NCBI GenBank assembly: GCA_003134765.1
Contig: PLCM01000029.1
Span: 34,943-92,882, forward strand
Origin: Spartobacteria bacterium
GTDB taxonomy: Bacteria; Verrucomicrobiota; Verrucomicrobiia; Chthoniobacterales; UBA10450
Reading direction: 5' to 3'
DNA: 57,940 bases
The notes under the pieces were generated by a model. That model was not told the DNA's origin. It did not search any database and worked only from the letters and a program-made list of their open reading frames with translations. The translations under genes and the position numbers were made by a program. Shown here one piece after another: positions 1-7,550 of the stretch (the first letter of the stretch is position 1; every line of letters begins with the position of its first letter).

Positions 1-19
1 GACAGAGTCTCGCCCTACC
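1..19. repeat. Edge of family F palindrome
   Basis: The first 19 bases match the right end of the palindrome at 49170-49239, which also ends in the motif TCTCGCCCTAC. The rest of this copy lies outside the window. Confidence 0.6.
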
Positions 20-26
20 ATTTTGA

Positions 27-111
27 GGTAGGGACGCCGCGCTGCGGCGTCCGCGAGTGACGGCGGCGCGCTGTTGCCAATCGTCGGATACCGCAGCGCG
101 ATGTCCCTACC
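27..111. repeat. Family C palindrome, copy 1
   Basis: An imperfect inverted repeat whose arms read GGTAGGGACGCCGCGCTGCG on the left and end CCCTACC on the right. Its right end supplies the TAG stop (107-109, minus strand) of the UbiD-type gene. Other copies are at 5394-5469, 20201-20248, 43669-43758, 51466-51547 and 54406-54488, with a variant at 35573-35663. Confidence 0.85.
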
Positions 112-1585
112 TGCGCAGCGCATCGACGATCGCTTGCGCCTGGTCCGTCATCTTCAGTAACTCCGGCCAGGAGCGATGATAGTTTTCGCCCGGAAGTTTG
201 CGGGTCGCGTCGAAACCCATGTGCGAGCCGATGTTCTGTGAACTCGGCGCGTGATCGAGCGAGTCGCTCGGATTCCGGATGATCGTGCTATCGCGCTCCG
301 GGTCTGTGTTCGCACACAAACGGAACAGGACCTCGCTCGTGTTATGCACGTCGCAGTCTTCGTCTACGATCACGATGTATTTGCTGAACATCATCTGGCC
401 CATCCCCCACAAACCGTGCATCACCTTGAAGGCCTGATACGGATACTGTTTCCGGATACTGACGAAGACCAGATTGTGAAACACCCCCTCGGGCGGAAGC
501 GCCATGTCCACCAGTTCCGGGAAATTCATTTTGAAGACGGGCAGGAAAATCCGAACCGTGGCGTCACCCATGTAAAAATCTTCCATCGGCGGTATGCCGA
601 CTATGGTCGTGGGATAAATCGCATCGCGCCGGTGGGTGATCGCGGTCAGGTGGAAGACCGGATAATCCTCGACCGCGGTGTAGAATCCGGTGTGATCCCC
701 GAATGGACCTTCGGGCCGCGTCTCGCCGGGCTGGACATATCCTTCCAGGACGAAATCGACGTCACCGGGCACTTCGAGATCGATCGTTTTGCACGGCACC
801 AGCTCGACCGATTTCTTGCGGATGAATCCGGCGAAGAGAATCTCGTCGAGTCCGTCCGGCAACGGCGCCGTCGCGGCGAATGTGTAGGCGGGATCGCCGC
901 CGAGGCAGACCGCCACCGGCATCCGCTCACCTCGTTCGTAATAACGTTTCCCGTGACGCGCCCCGACCTTGTGGACCTGCCAGTGCATTCCGGTCGTCCG
1001 GTCATCGTAAACCTGCATCCGGTACATCCCGACATTGCGCGCTCCCGTTTCCGGGTCGCGCGTGTGCACGTTCGGCAACGTCACGAACCGTCCGCCGTCC
1101 TTCGGCCAGCATTTCAGGATTGGCAGATCGTTCAGTGAAAACTCTCCGGTTTCCGGTTTCCGGTTTTCGGTTTCAAACAGGTGCACCACTTCCTGGCACG
1201 CTCCCTCCCTCGCGTGCTTCGGACGCGCGTGCAGCAAATTGAGTCCTTGTTTGAGGAGGCTCCAGCCTTCGCGCAGATCAGTCGGCGGTTTCGCTTTCAG
1301 GATAAGCTGGATTTCCTGGGCGAGGTCTTCAACGCTTTCCAACTTAAGCGCCAGTGCCATCCGCCGCCGCGATCCCATTGTATTGATCGCCACGGGAAAC
1401 TCCGACGGTTTCCCATCGATCATCGGTTTCTCGAAAAGCAGCGCCTTCCCCCCGCCGGGCGACTTCATCTCGCGATTCGCCCATTCGCTGAGGACCAGGT
1501 TCGTCTCGACTGGCACTGCAATCCGAGACAGTTCGCCCGCCTGATCGAGCGCGTCGACGAATTGCCGAAAGGAGCCGTAAGCCAT
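107..1585 (-). CDS. ubiD: UbiD family decarboxylase
   Basis: A 492-residue protein of the UbiD family, prenylated-FMN-dependent non-oxidative (de)carboxylases that act on aromatic or unsaturated acids. Members serve ubiquinone or menaquinone synthesis and also catabolism. The conserved segment GPFGDHTGFYT is at about residues 293-303 and the N-terminal VPVETNLVLSEW segment is typical. The length is normal for the family. Residues 137-148 look like a small insert and are encoded by a 7-bp tandem repeat (1146-1173). The stop codon lies inside a family C palindrome. No ubiX (prenyl-FMN synthase) gene is in the window, so the cofactor must come from elsewhere. The substrate cannot be told from sequence; quinone synthesis is the usual assignment and is an inference. 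Confidence 0.9.
   Translation of the reverse strand: MAYGSFRQFVDALDQAGELSRIAVPVETNLVLSEWANREMKSPGGGKALLFEKPMIDGKPSEFPVAINTMGSRRRMALALKLESVEDLAQEIQLILKAKPPTDLREGWSLLKQGLNLLHARPKHAREGACQEVVHLFETENRKPETGEFSLNDLPILKCWPKDGGRFVTLPNVHTRDPETGARNVGMYRMQVYDDRTTGMHWQVHKVGARHGKRYYERGERMPVAVCLGGDPAYTFAATAPLPDGLDEILFAGFIRKKSVELVPCKTIDLEVPGDVDFVLEGYVQPGETRPEGPFGDHTGFYTAVEDYPVFHLTAITHRRDAIYPTTIVGIPPMEDFYMGDATVRIFLPVFKMNFPELVDMALPPEGVFHNLVFVSIRKQYPYQAFKVMHGLWGMGQMMFSKYIVIVDEDCDVHNTSEVLFRLCANTDPERDSTIIRNPSDSLDHAPSSQNIGSHMGFDATRKLPGENYHRSWPELLKMTDQAQAIVDALRR
1146..1173. repeat. Heptamer array CCGGTTT inside ubiD
   Basis: Three perfect CCGGTTT units and one TCGGTTT follow head to tail within the coding sequence. 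The array is read through in frame and encodes a polar stretch near residues 137-148 of the UbiD-type protein. Confidence 0.85.
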
Positions 1586-1631
1586 CGGGCCAAGATGGCG
1601 TTTCCGAGCCGGAACAACAAGCCCGGGGGCG

Positions 1632-2141
1632 TTACCGCGGCGGGGTCAGAATCTGGATTGAAACAACGCGGCCGTTCGAGAACGTCACCGTCTTCGACGG
1701 ATACGCGACTCGCGGCGGGATGTAGGAATAGAAGAAAGGATCGTAGAACGGATCGCCGATGATTGCGAAGCGGTGCGGACCGTGCTGATGGAAGCTCACC
1801 CTGCCGCCGAAATACCCACCGTAGCCGAAGGGTCCGAAGGGATACGGATAAGGCGCGTTCGCATAGGTGTAATCATTGTAGATCCAGGTCTCGACCGGTC
1901 GTCCGTGGGCGACACCGGTGGCCTTCTGGTCCGGACTGCCCCACGCAACCCAAACCGCGTTTTGCGACATGCCTTCCCGAATTTTGCCCGCCTTCACCAA
2001 CTCCTGGTCGCGCGGCGAAAGGGTCTGGAAAATTTCAGGGTGATCGGAGATTCGGGTCTCGGTTGTCGAACAACCGGGCAGGATGAGCGCGCTGGCGGAA
2101 AGGCACAGGGTCAGCGCCCGGAGAAAAATTTGACGCTTCAT
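1632..2141 (-). CDS. Small lipoprotein, BamE/SmpA-like fold possible
   Basis: I place the start at the internal methionine followed by KRQIFLRALTL, which begins a good lipoprotein signal peptide ending LILPGC (169 residues). The longer upstream reading adds 18 residues without a signal. After the lipidated cysteine there is a segment (SPRDQELVKAGKIREGM) that resembles the BamE/SmpA fold, where a short helix pair precedes GxPD. The middle is rich in Tyr, Pro and Gly. Function is unknown; an outer-membrane-anchored periplasmic role is inferred from the lipobox. It is divergent from moaA, with 83 bases between the two starts. Confidence 0.75.
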   Translation of the reverse strand: MKRQIFLRALTLCLSASALILPGCSTTETRISDHPEIFQTLSPRDQELVKAGKIREGMSQNAVWVAWGSPDQKATGVAHGRPVETWIYNDYTYANAPYPYPFGPFGYGGYFGGRVSFHQHGPHRFAIIGDPFYDPFFYSYIPPRVAYPSKTVTFSNGRVVSIQILTPPR

Positions 2142-2224
2142 AACCAAAATCATACGGCGCTCCCTGGGTGAGTCAATCGATCCATCTTGATTCAACTCAC
2201 GCGCGACCGTAACGTTGCGCTCTC

Positions 2225-3334
2225 ATGGAAGATCGATACGGCCATCGCATTTCGTATTTGCGCGTATCGATCACTGATCGCTGCAACGAGCGCTGCACCT
2301 ACTGCATGCCGCGGGAATTACAGGAGTGGCTCGCGCGCGAAGATGTCCTCACCTATGAGGAGACTTTGCGCCTGATTCGGATCGCGGCGGAGCTGGGCGT
2401 GTCGAAAGTGCGGATTACCGGCGGCGAACCGCTGACGCGCCGCGACGTTCTCGGTTTCGTCCAGCAATTACCGGGCATCCCGGGAATCAATGATATTGGG
2501 ATTTCGACGAACGGAACGCTGCTCGCGCGCTGTAGCCGTCGCGCTGTGGGCGACGACGGGTCGGCGTCGAAAGATCTCTCGCACACTTCGCACAACGAAG
2601 TGGCTACGGGAGAAGGCAGTGAAGCGGCTACAGAAGACGAAGCGGCATCCGGCAAAACCATGGCGCAGGCATTGCGCGCCGCCGGTGTGAACTCCGTTAA
2701 TATTTCGCTCGATACCCTCGACCGCGAGGCCTATGCGGCCACGACCGGTCGCGATTTTCTGCCGCAAGTCCTTGAGGGAATCGACGCCGCCATCGCTGCG
2801 GAATTTCCGCTCATCAAACTCAATTGCGTCCTGATGCGCGGACGCAATGACGACCAGTTGATCCCGCTCGCGGAATTCGCCGCCGCCCGAAATCTCATCC
2901 TGCGTTTCATCGAGCTAATGCCGGTCAGCCATAGCGACGTTCTGGACGAGAGTAATTTCCTGCCGATCGCGGAAGCGCGGCGAAATCTGGAGGGCGAGTA
3001 CGGCCCCCTTATTCCCGAACCGGCTTTCCGAACCAATGGCCCGTCGTCTTATTACAAAGTCGCGGGGCGGCCGCAGCGCATTGGTTTCATCGGTGCGATG
3101 ACGAATCTGCATTTTTGCGAGAGCTGCAACAAACTGCGGCTCACTTGCGACGGAAAACTTCGGCCGTGCCTCGGCAGTTATCTCGAGTTCGACATCCTGA
3201 AGGTCATGCGCGCCGGGGCGACCGATGCGGAGTTGGAACGGTTTTTCCTTAATGTGGTCGAGCGGAAACCGGAGCAGCATGATTTCCGCGAAAACTACCA
3301 GCCCGGGCGCATGATGGTGGCAATCGGCGGGTGA
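2225..3334 (+). CDS. moaA: GTP 3',8-cyclase MoaA
   Basis: The radical SAM enzyme that, with MoaC, converts GTP to cyclic pyranopterin monophosphate in molybdenum cofactor synthesis. The N-terminal cluster motif CNERCTYC has Cys20, Cys24 and Cys27, followed by GGEPL. The second, C-terminal cluster motif is CESCNKLRLTCDG followed by PCLG. The protein is 369 residues, longer than the usual 320-340, because residues 103-136 are an extra Ser/Ala/Glu-rich stretch between the STNGTLLA strand and the NISLDTL strand. That stretch is encoded by an in-frame palindromic repeat (2531-2632). The gene overlaps moaC (GTGA). Both clusters are intact, so the enzyme is probably active despite the insert. Confidence 0.95.
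   Translation: MEDRYGHRISYLRVSITDRCNERCTYCMPRELQEWLAREDVLTYEETLRLIRIAAELGVSKVRITGGEPLTRRDVLGFVQQLPGIPGINDIGISTNGTLLARCSRRAVGDDGSASKDLSHTSHNEVATGEGSEAATEDEAASGKTMAQALRAAGVNSVNISLDTLDREAYAATTGRDFLPQVLEGIDAAIAAEFPLIKLNCVLMRGRNDDQLIPLAEFAAARNLILRFIELMPVSHSDVLDESNFLPIAEARRNLEGEYGPLIPEPAFRTNGPSSYYKVAGRPQRIGFIGAMTNLHFCESCNKLRLTCDGKLRPCLGSYLEFDILKVMRAGATDAELERFFLNVVERKPEQHDFRENYQPGRMMVAIGG
2531..2632. repeat. Family G palindromic element inserted in moaA
   Basis: The element starts TGTAGCCG and ends CGGCTACA, so its 8-base ends are perfect inverted copies. It is 102 bases long, exactly 34 codons, and has no stop in the moaA frame. A related intergenic copy is at 4487-4563. Confidence 0.8.
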
Positions 3335-3795
3335 AACGTCTGACCCACATCGCGGCCGACGGTCGCGCCCAGATGGTGGACGTCTCGAACAAGTCGCTGA
3401 GCGCGCGGACGGCAATCGCCTCCGGCCGCATCGCCCTGGCGAGAGAAACGGTGGACCTCGTGCGCAAGAACGAGATCGCCAAGGGCGACGTCATTGTCAC
3501 CGCGAGGATCGCCGGAATCCAGGCGGCAAAAAAAACGGCGCATCTGATTCCGCTCTGTCACACGATTCCGCTCAGCGACGTGAAGATCGACATCGAGCTT
3601 TCAACGGATGCCGCCAACGTTACCTGCACCGCGCGCACCGTCGCCCAAACCGGCGTGGAGATGGAAGCATTGACCGGCGTCTCCGTGGCGCTCCTCACGA
3701 TTTACGACATGTGTAAGGCGGTGGATAAGGGGATGATCATCGGGGACGTCCGGTTGCGGAAAAAAACGAAAAGCGATCTGCCGGGCCGCGAATAA
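3331..3795 (+). CDS. moaC: Cyclic pyranopterin monophosphate synthase MoaC
   Basis: MoaC completes the first step of molybdenum cofactor synthesis, forming cyclic pyranopterin monophosphate from the MoaA product. The 154-residue length is normal. The motifs PLCHTIPL and VEMEALTGVSVALLTIYDMC carry the conserved active-site residues, including the Asp-Met-Cys-Lys stretch near the C-terminus. The start is GTG at 3331, which overlaps the moaA stop codon (GTGA), so the two genes are probably translationally coupled. Confidence 0.96.
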   Translation: MKRLTHIAADGRAQMVDVSNKSLSARTAIASGRIALARETVDLVRKNEIAKGDVIVTARIAGIQAAKKTAHLIPLCHTIPLSDVKIDIELSTDAANVTCTARTVAQTGVEMEALTGVSVALLTIYDMCKAVDKGMIIGDVRLRKKTKSDLPGRE

Positions 3796-3801
3796 ATGCG
3801 A

Positions 3802-3954
3802 TGTCATCCCGAGCCGCGCAGACGGCGAGGGACCTCGCAGCGCTCAAACGCTTGCGCGCAACAAGACGCGTTTTCCTCAGGTTGGACTTATCTTTTCGCG
3901 GTAGCGCAATCTGCAACTGAGAGGTCCCTCCCCGTCTGCGCGGCTCGGGATGAC
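3802..3954. repeat. Family A palindrome, copy 1
   Basis: A long imperfect hairpin between moaC and mogA. The left arm runs GTCATCCCGAGCCGCGCAGA and the right arm ends CTGCGCGGCTCGGGATGAC. Related copies are at 33839-34019 and 46852-47006. The loop contains a secondary stem rich in GCGCTTG/CAAGCGC-like motifs. Confidence 0.85.
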
Positions 3955-3985
3955 AACAGCTTCTCGTCGTCTAATGTCCTGAGCC

Positions 3986-4468
3986 ATGCAGATCACCGTT
4001 GGGATTGTCACCGTTTCCGATCGCGCGACCTCTGGAGAATATGAAGATCTCGGCGGACCGGCGCTGAAACAGGCGGCGCATGAATATGGCTGGCAGGTTC
4101 TGAGCGAGGCCATCGTGCCTGATGATCCCAAGCGTATCCAGGAAACGATCCGATCGTTCTCGGACCAGGGTTGCGGTTTGATTCTCGCGACGGGTGGAAC
4201 CGGAGTCGCGGTGCGCGATGTAACCCCAGAGGCAATTCGCGCGATCATGCGCTTGGAGATTCCAGGCTTCGGCGAAACGATGCGCCGTGAATCGATGCAG
4301 ATAACCCCGAACGCGATCTTGTCGCGGAGCCTGGCTGCGGTCGTGGAACGATCACTGGTGATCGCGTTGCCGGGTAAACCTTCCGGCGCGGTCGAATGTC
4401 TTGGCTTTGTCGTCGGCGCGATCCCACACGCCGTTGCGCTCGCCCAGCGCGTGCCGACGTCGTGCTGA
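3986..4468 (+). CDS. mogA: Molybdopterin adenylyltransferase, MogA/MoaB family
   Basis: A 160-residue protein of the MoeA/MogA fold. MogA activates molybdopterin by adenylylation before molybdate insertion; MoaB proteins do the same in many bacteria. The nucleotide-binding motif TGGTGVAVRDVTPEA is present at about residues 69-83, and LPGKPSGAVECL near the C-terminus is typical. It follows moaA-moaC in the same direction after a family A palindrome. Whether it should be named mogA or moaB cannot be settled here. Confidence 0.92.
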   Translation: MQITVGIVTVSDRATSGEYEDLGGPALKQAAHEYGWQVLSEAIVPDDPKRIQETIRSFSDQGCGLILATGGTGVAVRDVTPEAIRAIMRLEIPGFGETMRRESMQITPNAILSRSLAAVVERSLVIALPGKPSGAVECLGFVVGAIPHAVALAQRVPTSC

Positions 4469-4486
4469 TTTCGCCGCGACTTCTTC

Positions 4487-4563
4487 TGTAGCCGCTTCGC
4501 TGTGCGAAGCGCCGGGATAAAACGGCGGATCGCGTTTCCAGCCATGCTGCCGCAGCGGCTACC
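4487..4563. repeat. Family G palindrome, intergenic copy
   Basis: It begins TGTAGCCGCTTCGCTGTGCG and ends GCAGCGGCTACC. It lies between the convergent mogA and phosphoesterase genes and resembles the 102-base copy inside moaA. Confidence 0.7.
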
Positions 4564-4581
4564 GAAGATCGCCGTCCCAGA

Positions 4582-5340
4582 TCAGATCGAGATCAGGGTA
4601 AGCTCGGGCCGGCAATTCCAACGAAATGGGATGCGATAGGTGCCGATCCCGGCATTCACGTAAAGCGGACCGCCGGGCGTTTCATAGGAGCCCTGTTCGT
4701 AACGGCCCACGCCCCTGGGCAGGACGATCGCACCCAGTACCGGCAATCGAATTTGTCCGCCGTGTGAGTGTCCTGCGAGAATCAGGTCGAATCGGCGGCC
4801 AAGGCCGTTCGCGACCTGGGGATAATGCAGGAGCAAAATCTGCCGCTCGGCCCGGGGGGCGGCGAAAGCATTCACCCCACGCCGTCCGAAACCGACGAGT
4901 TCCAAATCGTATTCAGGCAACACGGCGGCACGGTCTGGAAGCCAGGCGCCGCCGGTGGCCGCGAAGGCCTCGGCAAAATCAGAAAACGGGAGGCCACTTT
5001 GGAAGTCGTGGTTTCCCGCGGTGCCATAAACCGGAGCACTGATCTGGCGAATGAATGCGAGCGCTTCGGGACCGAACTGCGCCTCTTCGACCAGGTCACC
5101 GGTGAAACAAACGAAGTCAGGGGCGAGCTCGTTGATGGTCCGGACCACCTCCGTTGCGTAGTCGGCATCGCCCTTGTAGTGGAAGTCACTGAAGTGAACG
5201 AAGCGATGTGGCCCCGGGCCATGCTGGAGTTTCGTGACGCGCAGCGTGGTGGTTTCGAGCGCCGTGGAATCGGCGCCCAGCGCCGCTGGGAGCGCCAGCG
5301 CGCTGAGGCCAAGAAATTTTCGCCGTGTGATCCTGCTCAT
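4582..5340 (-). CDS. Exported metallophosphoesterase (YaeI/LpxG-like)
   Basis: A 252-residue calcineurin-like phosphoesterase with an N-terminal twin-arginine-like signal (RRKFLGLSALALPAALG). Metal-binding motifs appear in order: FSDFHYKG near residue 50, TGDLV, GNHD, and AGHSHGGQ near residue 190. The layout matches YaeI-type enzymes, some of which hydrolyse UDP-2,3-diacylglucosamine; the substrate here is not known. It stands alone between palindromes of families G and C. The Tat signal suggests it acts outside the cytoplasm or at the membrane, which is inference. Confidence 0.85.
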   Translation of the reverse strand: MSRITRRKFLGLSALALPAALGADSTALETTTLRVTKLQHGPGPHRFVHFSDFHYKGDADYATEVVRTINELAPDFVCFTGDLVEEAQFGPEALAFIRQISAPVYGTAGNHDFQSGLPFSDFAEAFAATGGAWLPDRAAVLPEYDLELVGFGRRGVNAFAAPRAERQILLLHYPQVANGLGRRFDLILAGHSHGGQIRLPVLGAIVLPRGVGRYEQGSYETPGGPLYVNAGIGTYRIPFRWNCRPELTLISI

Positions 5341-5393
5341 TCGATACGGTGTCTCTGAAGAGCATAGAACATTTTCGTTCGCCTGGGAAGCAT

Positions 5394-5469
5394 GGTAGGG
5401 ACGCCGCGCTGCGGCGTCCGCGTCTTTCGGCGCGCGATTCCACGGACGCCGCAGCGCGGCGTCCCTACC
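5394..5469. repeat. Family C palindrome, copy 2
   Basis: Near-perfect inverted repeat, GGTAGGGACGCCGCGCTGCG to CGCAGCGCGGCGTCCCTACC. Its right end abuts the TAG stop (5469-5471) of the M23 peptidase. Confidence 0.9.
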
Positions 5470-6494
5470 TATGGAAACACGAGCAGCCGCATGAACTGCC
5501 GGCCCTTCTCCGTGAGATGCGCGCCGGTACCGTGGCCTGAAATCCGGTCGCTCGTGAGGATGCCGGCGTCCACGGCGCTTGGTTTCATATAGGACAGCTC
5601 TGGTTCCGAAACGGGTTTCGTTCCCGGCTGAATTTTCAACGGCACACCCGCGCGATTGAAAGAAACCTCCCAGCTCGCGGGCTCTCCCTCCGGTTTTTGC
5701 CGGAGCATCCAGGGATAGAACTTCACGAGATCGAAATTTTTCGAAGCCGGGACCAGCACCCGGTAAAGCGTTTCCTCCGCGGACAAAAATTCCGGGATCG
5801 TGAGCGCCGGCTGTTTCTGAAGCGCGAGATAAAGCCGGGCGATGTCGAGGCCGGCGAGGTTCAGCCCGTTGTAGAGGCCATGATGATTCGGATCATTTTT
5901 GAAAAACGCGTCGTGCCACGATTCGAATTGCCGGCTCAACATCAGGTTGAGCTCGAGGTGGACATGGGCCCGCGCCTGGTTCAACCCTTCGCCGGTGTGT
6001 CCCATCACGCCAAGTTGGTCGCGCTGCTCCACGCGCTGCCCGTTACGCACCACGATCGAACTAAGATGGCCGTAGAGACTGTAGTATTTGCAGCCATCGA
6101 ACCGATGTTCGACCACGACATAACGTCCGTAGTTCGAGAACCCCGCCACCTGGTTGGCGTGCACCACCACCCCGGCGGCGATCGCGCGCACCACATCCAG
6201 CGGCTCCCCCGTCGCGTCGCGCTGAAGCGGGCGGATGTCGATCCCTTCGTGCAATCGGGTGTAAATGACCCCTGCGGAAGTCTCGACCGGGTTGCGGACA
6301 AAACCGTAGCGGCCCCCCTCCCACGGCGTTGATTTTTCGCCGTGATAATCACGCTCGATGTATTGATAGAAGGCAGGCCCGTCGCCGCGCAAGAGCGCAT
6401 CGTTATCGGTTGGCAAAACGAGATTGAGCGGTTCGGCGTTCGTGGAGGCGATCACCCCGATGCCGCTCAGCAAAGCTATCACCCAGCGCCGCAT
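5469..6494 (-). CDS. Secreted M23 family metallopeptidase (LytM-like)
   Basis: I start at the methionine before RRWVIALLSGIGVIAST, a clear signal peptide; the open frame extends far upstream but that part overlaps the next gene and has no family features. The 341-residue protein has the LytM zinc motifs: His82 and Asp86 in LHEGIDI, and His177/His179 in ARAHVHLEL. M23 enzymes cut peptidoglycan cross-links or act as scaffolds for amidases. The C-terminal 140 residues have no recognised domain. It follows the gene at 6497-6934 after 2 bases, so the two likely form an operon. Confidence 0.88.
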   Translation of the reverse strand: MRRWVIALLSGIGVIASTNAEPLNLVLPTDNDALLRGDGPAFYQYIERDYHGEKSTPWEGGRYGFVRNPVETSAGVIYTRLHEGIDIRPLQRDATGEPLDVVRAIAAGVVVHANQVAGFSNYGRYVVVEHRFDGCKYYSLYGHLSSIVVRNGQRVEQRDQLGVMGHTGEGLNQARAHVHLELNLMLSRQFESWHDAFFKNDPNHHGLYNGLNLAGLDIARLYLALQKQPALTIPEFLSAEETLYRVLVPASKNFDLVKFYPWMLRQKPEGEPASWEVSFNRAGVPLKIQPGTKPVSEPELSYMKPSAVDAGILTSDRISGHGTGAHLTEKGRQFMRLLVFP

Positions 6495-6496
6495 GC

Positions 6497-6934
6497 TTAC
6501 TTCCGCGCTCGCGGCGGCCAGTCTTTCTTCAACAATTCGACGTCGCCAGGGGTCAGGCCCGAAGCGATATAGATCCGGCCGTCGATTTGAAGTTCCGTAA
6601 TCGGCCGGCCATTGATGAAAACGAAGAGAGAGCCGCCGCGACGATCGACGCTCAAGGAATCGAGCGCCAGGCGGCCGTGCTCGTTCAATTGGAACAAGAC
6701 ACCCCGCGTTCCGTCCGCGGCGCGATAGGTTTGAATTCCCGTCACGTCGTTCTCCGAGATGGTCGGCACTTTCTCGATCGTGACCTGGCGGCCGGAAAAC
6801 TTCAGCTGCGTGGAAAAGACCGGCCCGTTGCTCGCGTTCGCTTCCGCGTGAACCCGAAACGTGGAATACTGTTTCGCATCGGCCAGGGAAAGCGCTGCCA
6901 GACCGAGGAGAACGGCGAGCGCGGCGGTTTTCAT
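6497..6934 (-). CDS. Secreted protein of unknown function
   Basis: A 145-residue protein beginning with a signal peptide (KTAALAVLLGLAALSLADA). The rest is predicted mostly beta, with alternating hydrophobic residues and no motif I can name. A longer reading frame continues upstream to 7555, but that region is antisense to another gene. It ends 2 bases before the M23 peptidase start, suggesting co-transcription and perhaps a shared envelope role. Confidence 0.7.
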   Translation of the reverse strand: MKTAALAVLLGLAALSLADAKQYSTFRVHAEANASNGPVFSTQLKFSGRQVTIEKVPTISENDVTGIQTYRAADGTRGVLFQLNEHGRLALDSLSVDRRGGSLFVFINGRPITELQIDGRIYIASGLTPGDVELLKKDWPPRARK

Positions 6935-6988
6935 GGCCGATTGATAAAGGGTTTGACAGAATTTGCAACGATTGCTGATTAGCCGCTC

Positions 6989-7516
6989 ATGAGCCGTTCG
7001 CTTGCCTTCGCCTTCGTTACTCTGGCGTTCGCGGCTCGCCTGTCCGCCCAGGAGCCGACGACCGCGCCAGAAAAGCGCGGATGGTTCAGCCGGATGTTGC
7101 ATCCGTTCCAGTCGCCGAACCCGGTGCCGAATTACAAGGACGCCCGGCTCCGCGGTCTCGTCCTCGAACTGAAGCTGTCGCCCGAGCCGGTGAAATTGTC
7201 TGAGGTCCGCCAGCTCCAGGTGAATCTTACGCTCAAGAACGTCTCCAAACGCGCCGTTGTCCTCGATTTCCCCAGCGAGCAGCGCTTCGAGATTTACCTG
7301 CGCAATTCCTCGGAAGCCATCCTGACGATCTGGTCCGATAACCACGCCTTCGAGGACAAGCCCGGAACGGTCCTGATCAACCCGGCCGAGCACATCGATT
7401 ATCCCGCCACCATCGCGACCCGCGATCTGTCGCCGAACAAAGTCTTCATTGCCGAAGCATTCTTTCCGCAATACCCCGAGCTGCGGATTCGGCAAAAATT
7501 TCTGACGGCGCCGTAA
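6989..7516 (+). CDS. Secreted BsuPI-like domain protein
   Basis: A 175-residue protein with a signal peptide (residues 1-20, ending LSAQ). Residues 57-165 look like the BsuPI domain, named after the intracellular proteinase inhibitor of Bacillus; the pattern of an extracellular-type beta sandwich with LTLKNVSKRAVVLDFPS and FEIYLRNSSEAILTIWS fits. Whether it inhibits a protease is unknown. It is divergent from the preceding secreted gene, and a perfect hairpin follows at 7524-7550. Confidence 0.65.
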   Translation: MSRSLAFAFVTLAFAARLSAQEPTTAPEKRGWFSRMLHPFQSPNPVPNYKDARLRGLVLELKLSPEPVKLSEVRQLQVNLTLKNVSKRAVVLDFPSEQRFEIYLRNSSEAILTIWSDNHAFEDKPGTVLINPAEHIDYPATIATRDLSPNKVFIAEAFFPQYPELRIRQKFLTAP

Positions 7517-7523
7517 GAAAGGT

Positions 7524-7550
7524 GGAGCCGGGATCGATGATCCCGGCTCC
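7524..7550. repeat. Perfect 12-bp stem palindrome at a gene start
   Basis: GGAGCCGGGATC and GATCCCGGCTCC pair around a 3-base loop. It lies between the BsuPI-like gene and the PHP phosphatase and contains the only ATG (7537) available to the latter. It could end transcription of the first gene and limit translation of the second. Confidence 0.75.

Noticed and set aside
6495..6968. A long N-terminal extension of the M23 peptidase
   Set aside because: It overlaps the neighbouring secreted-protein gene in another frame, and the internal methionine begins a good signal peptide.
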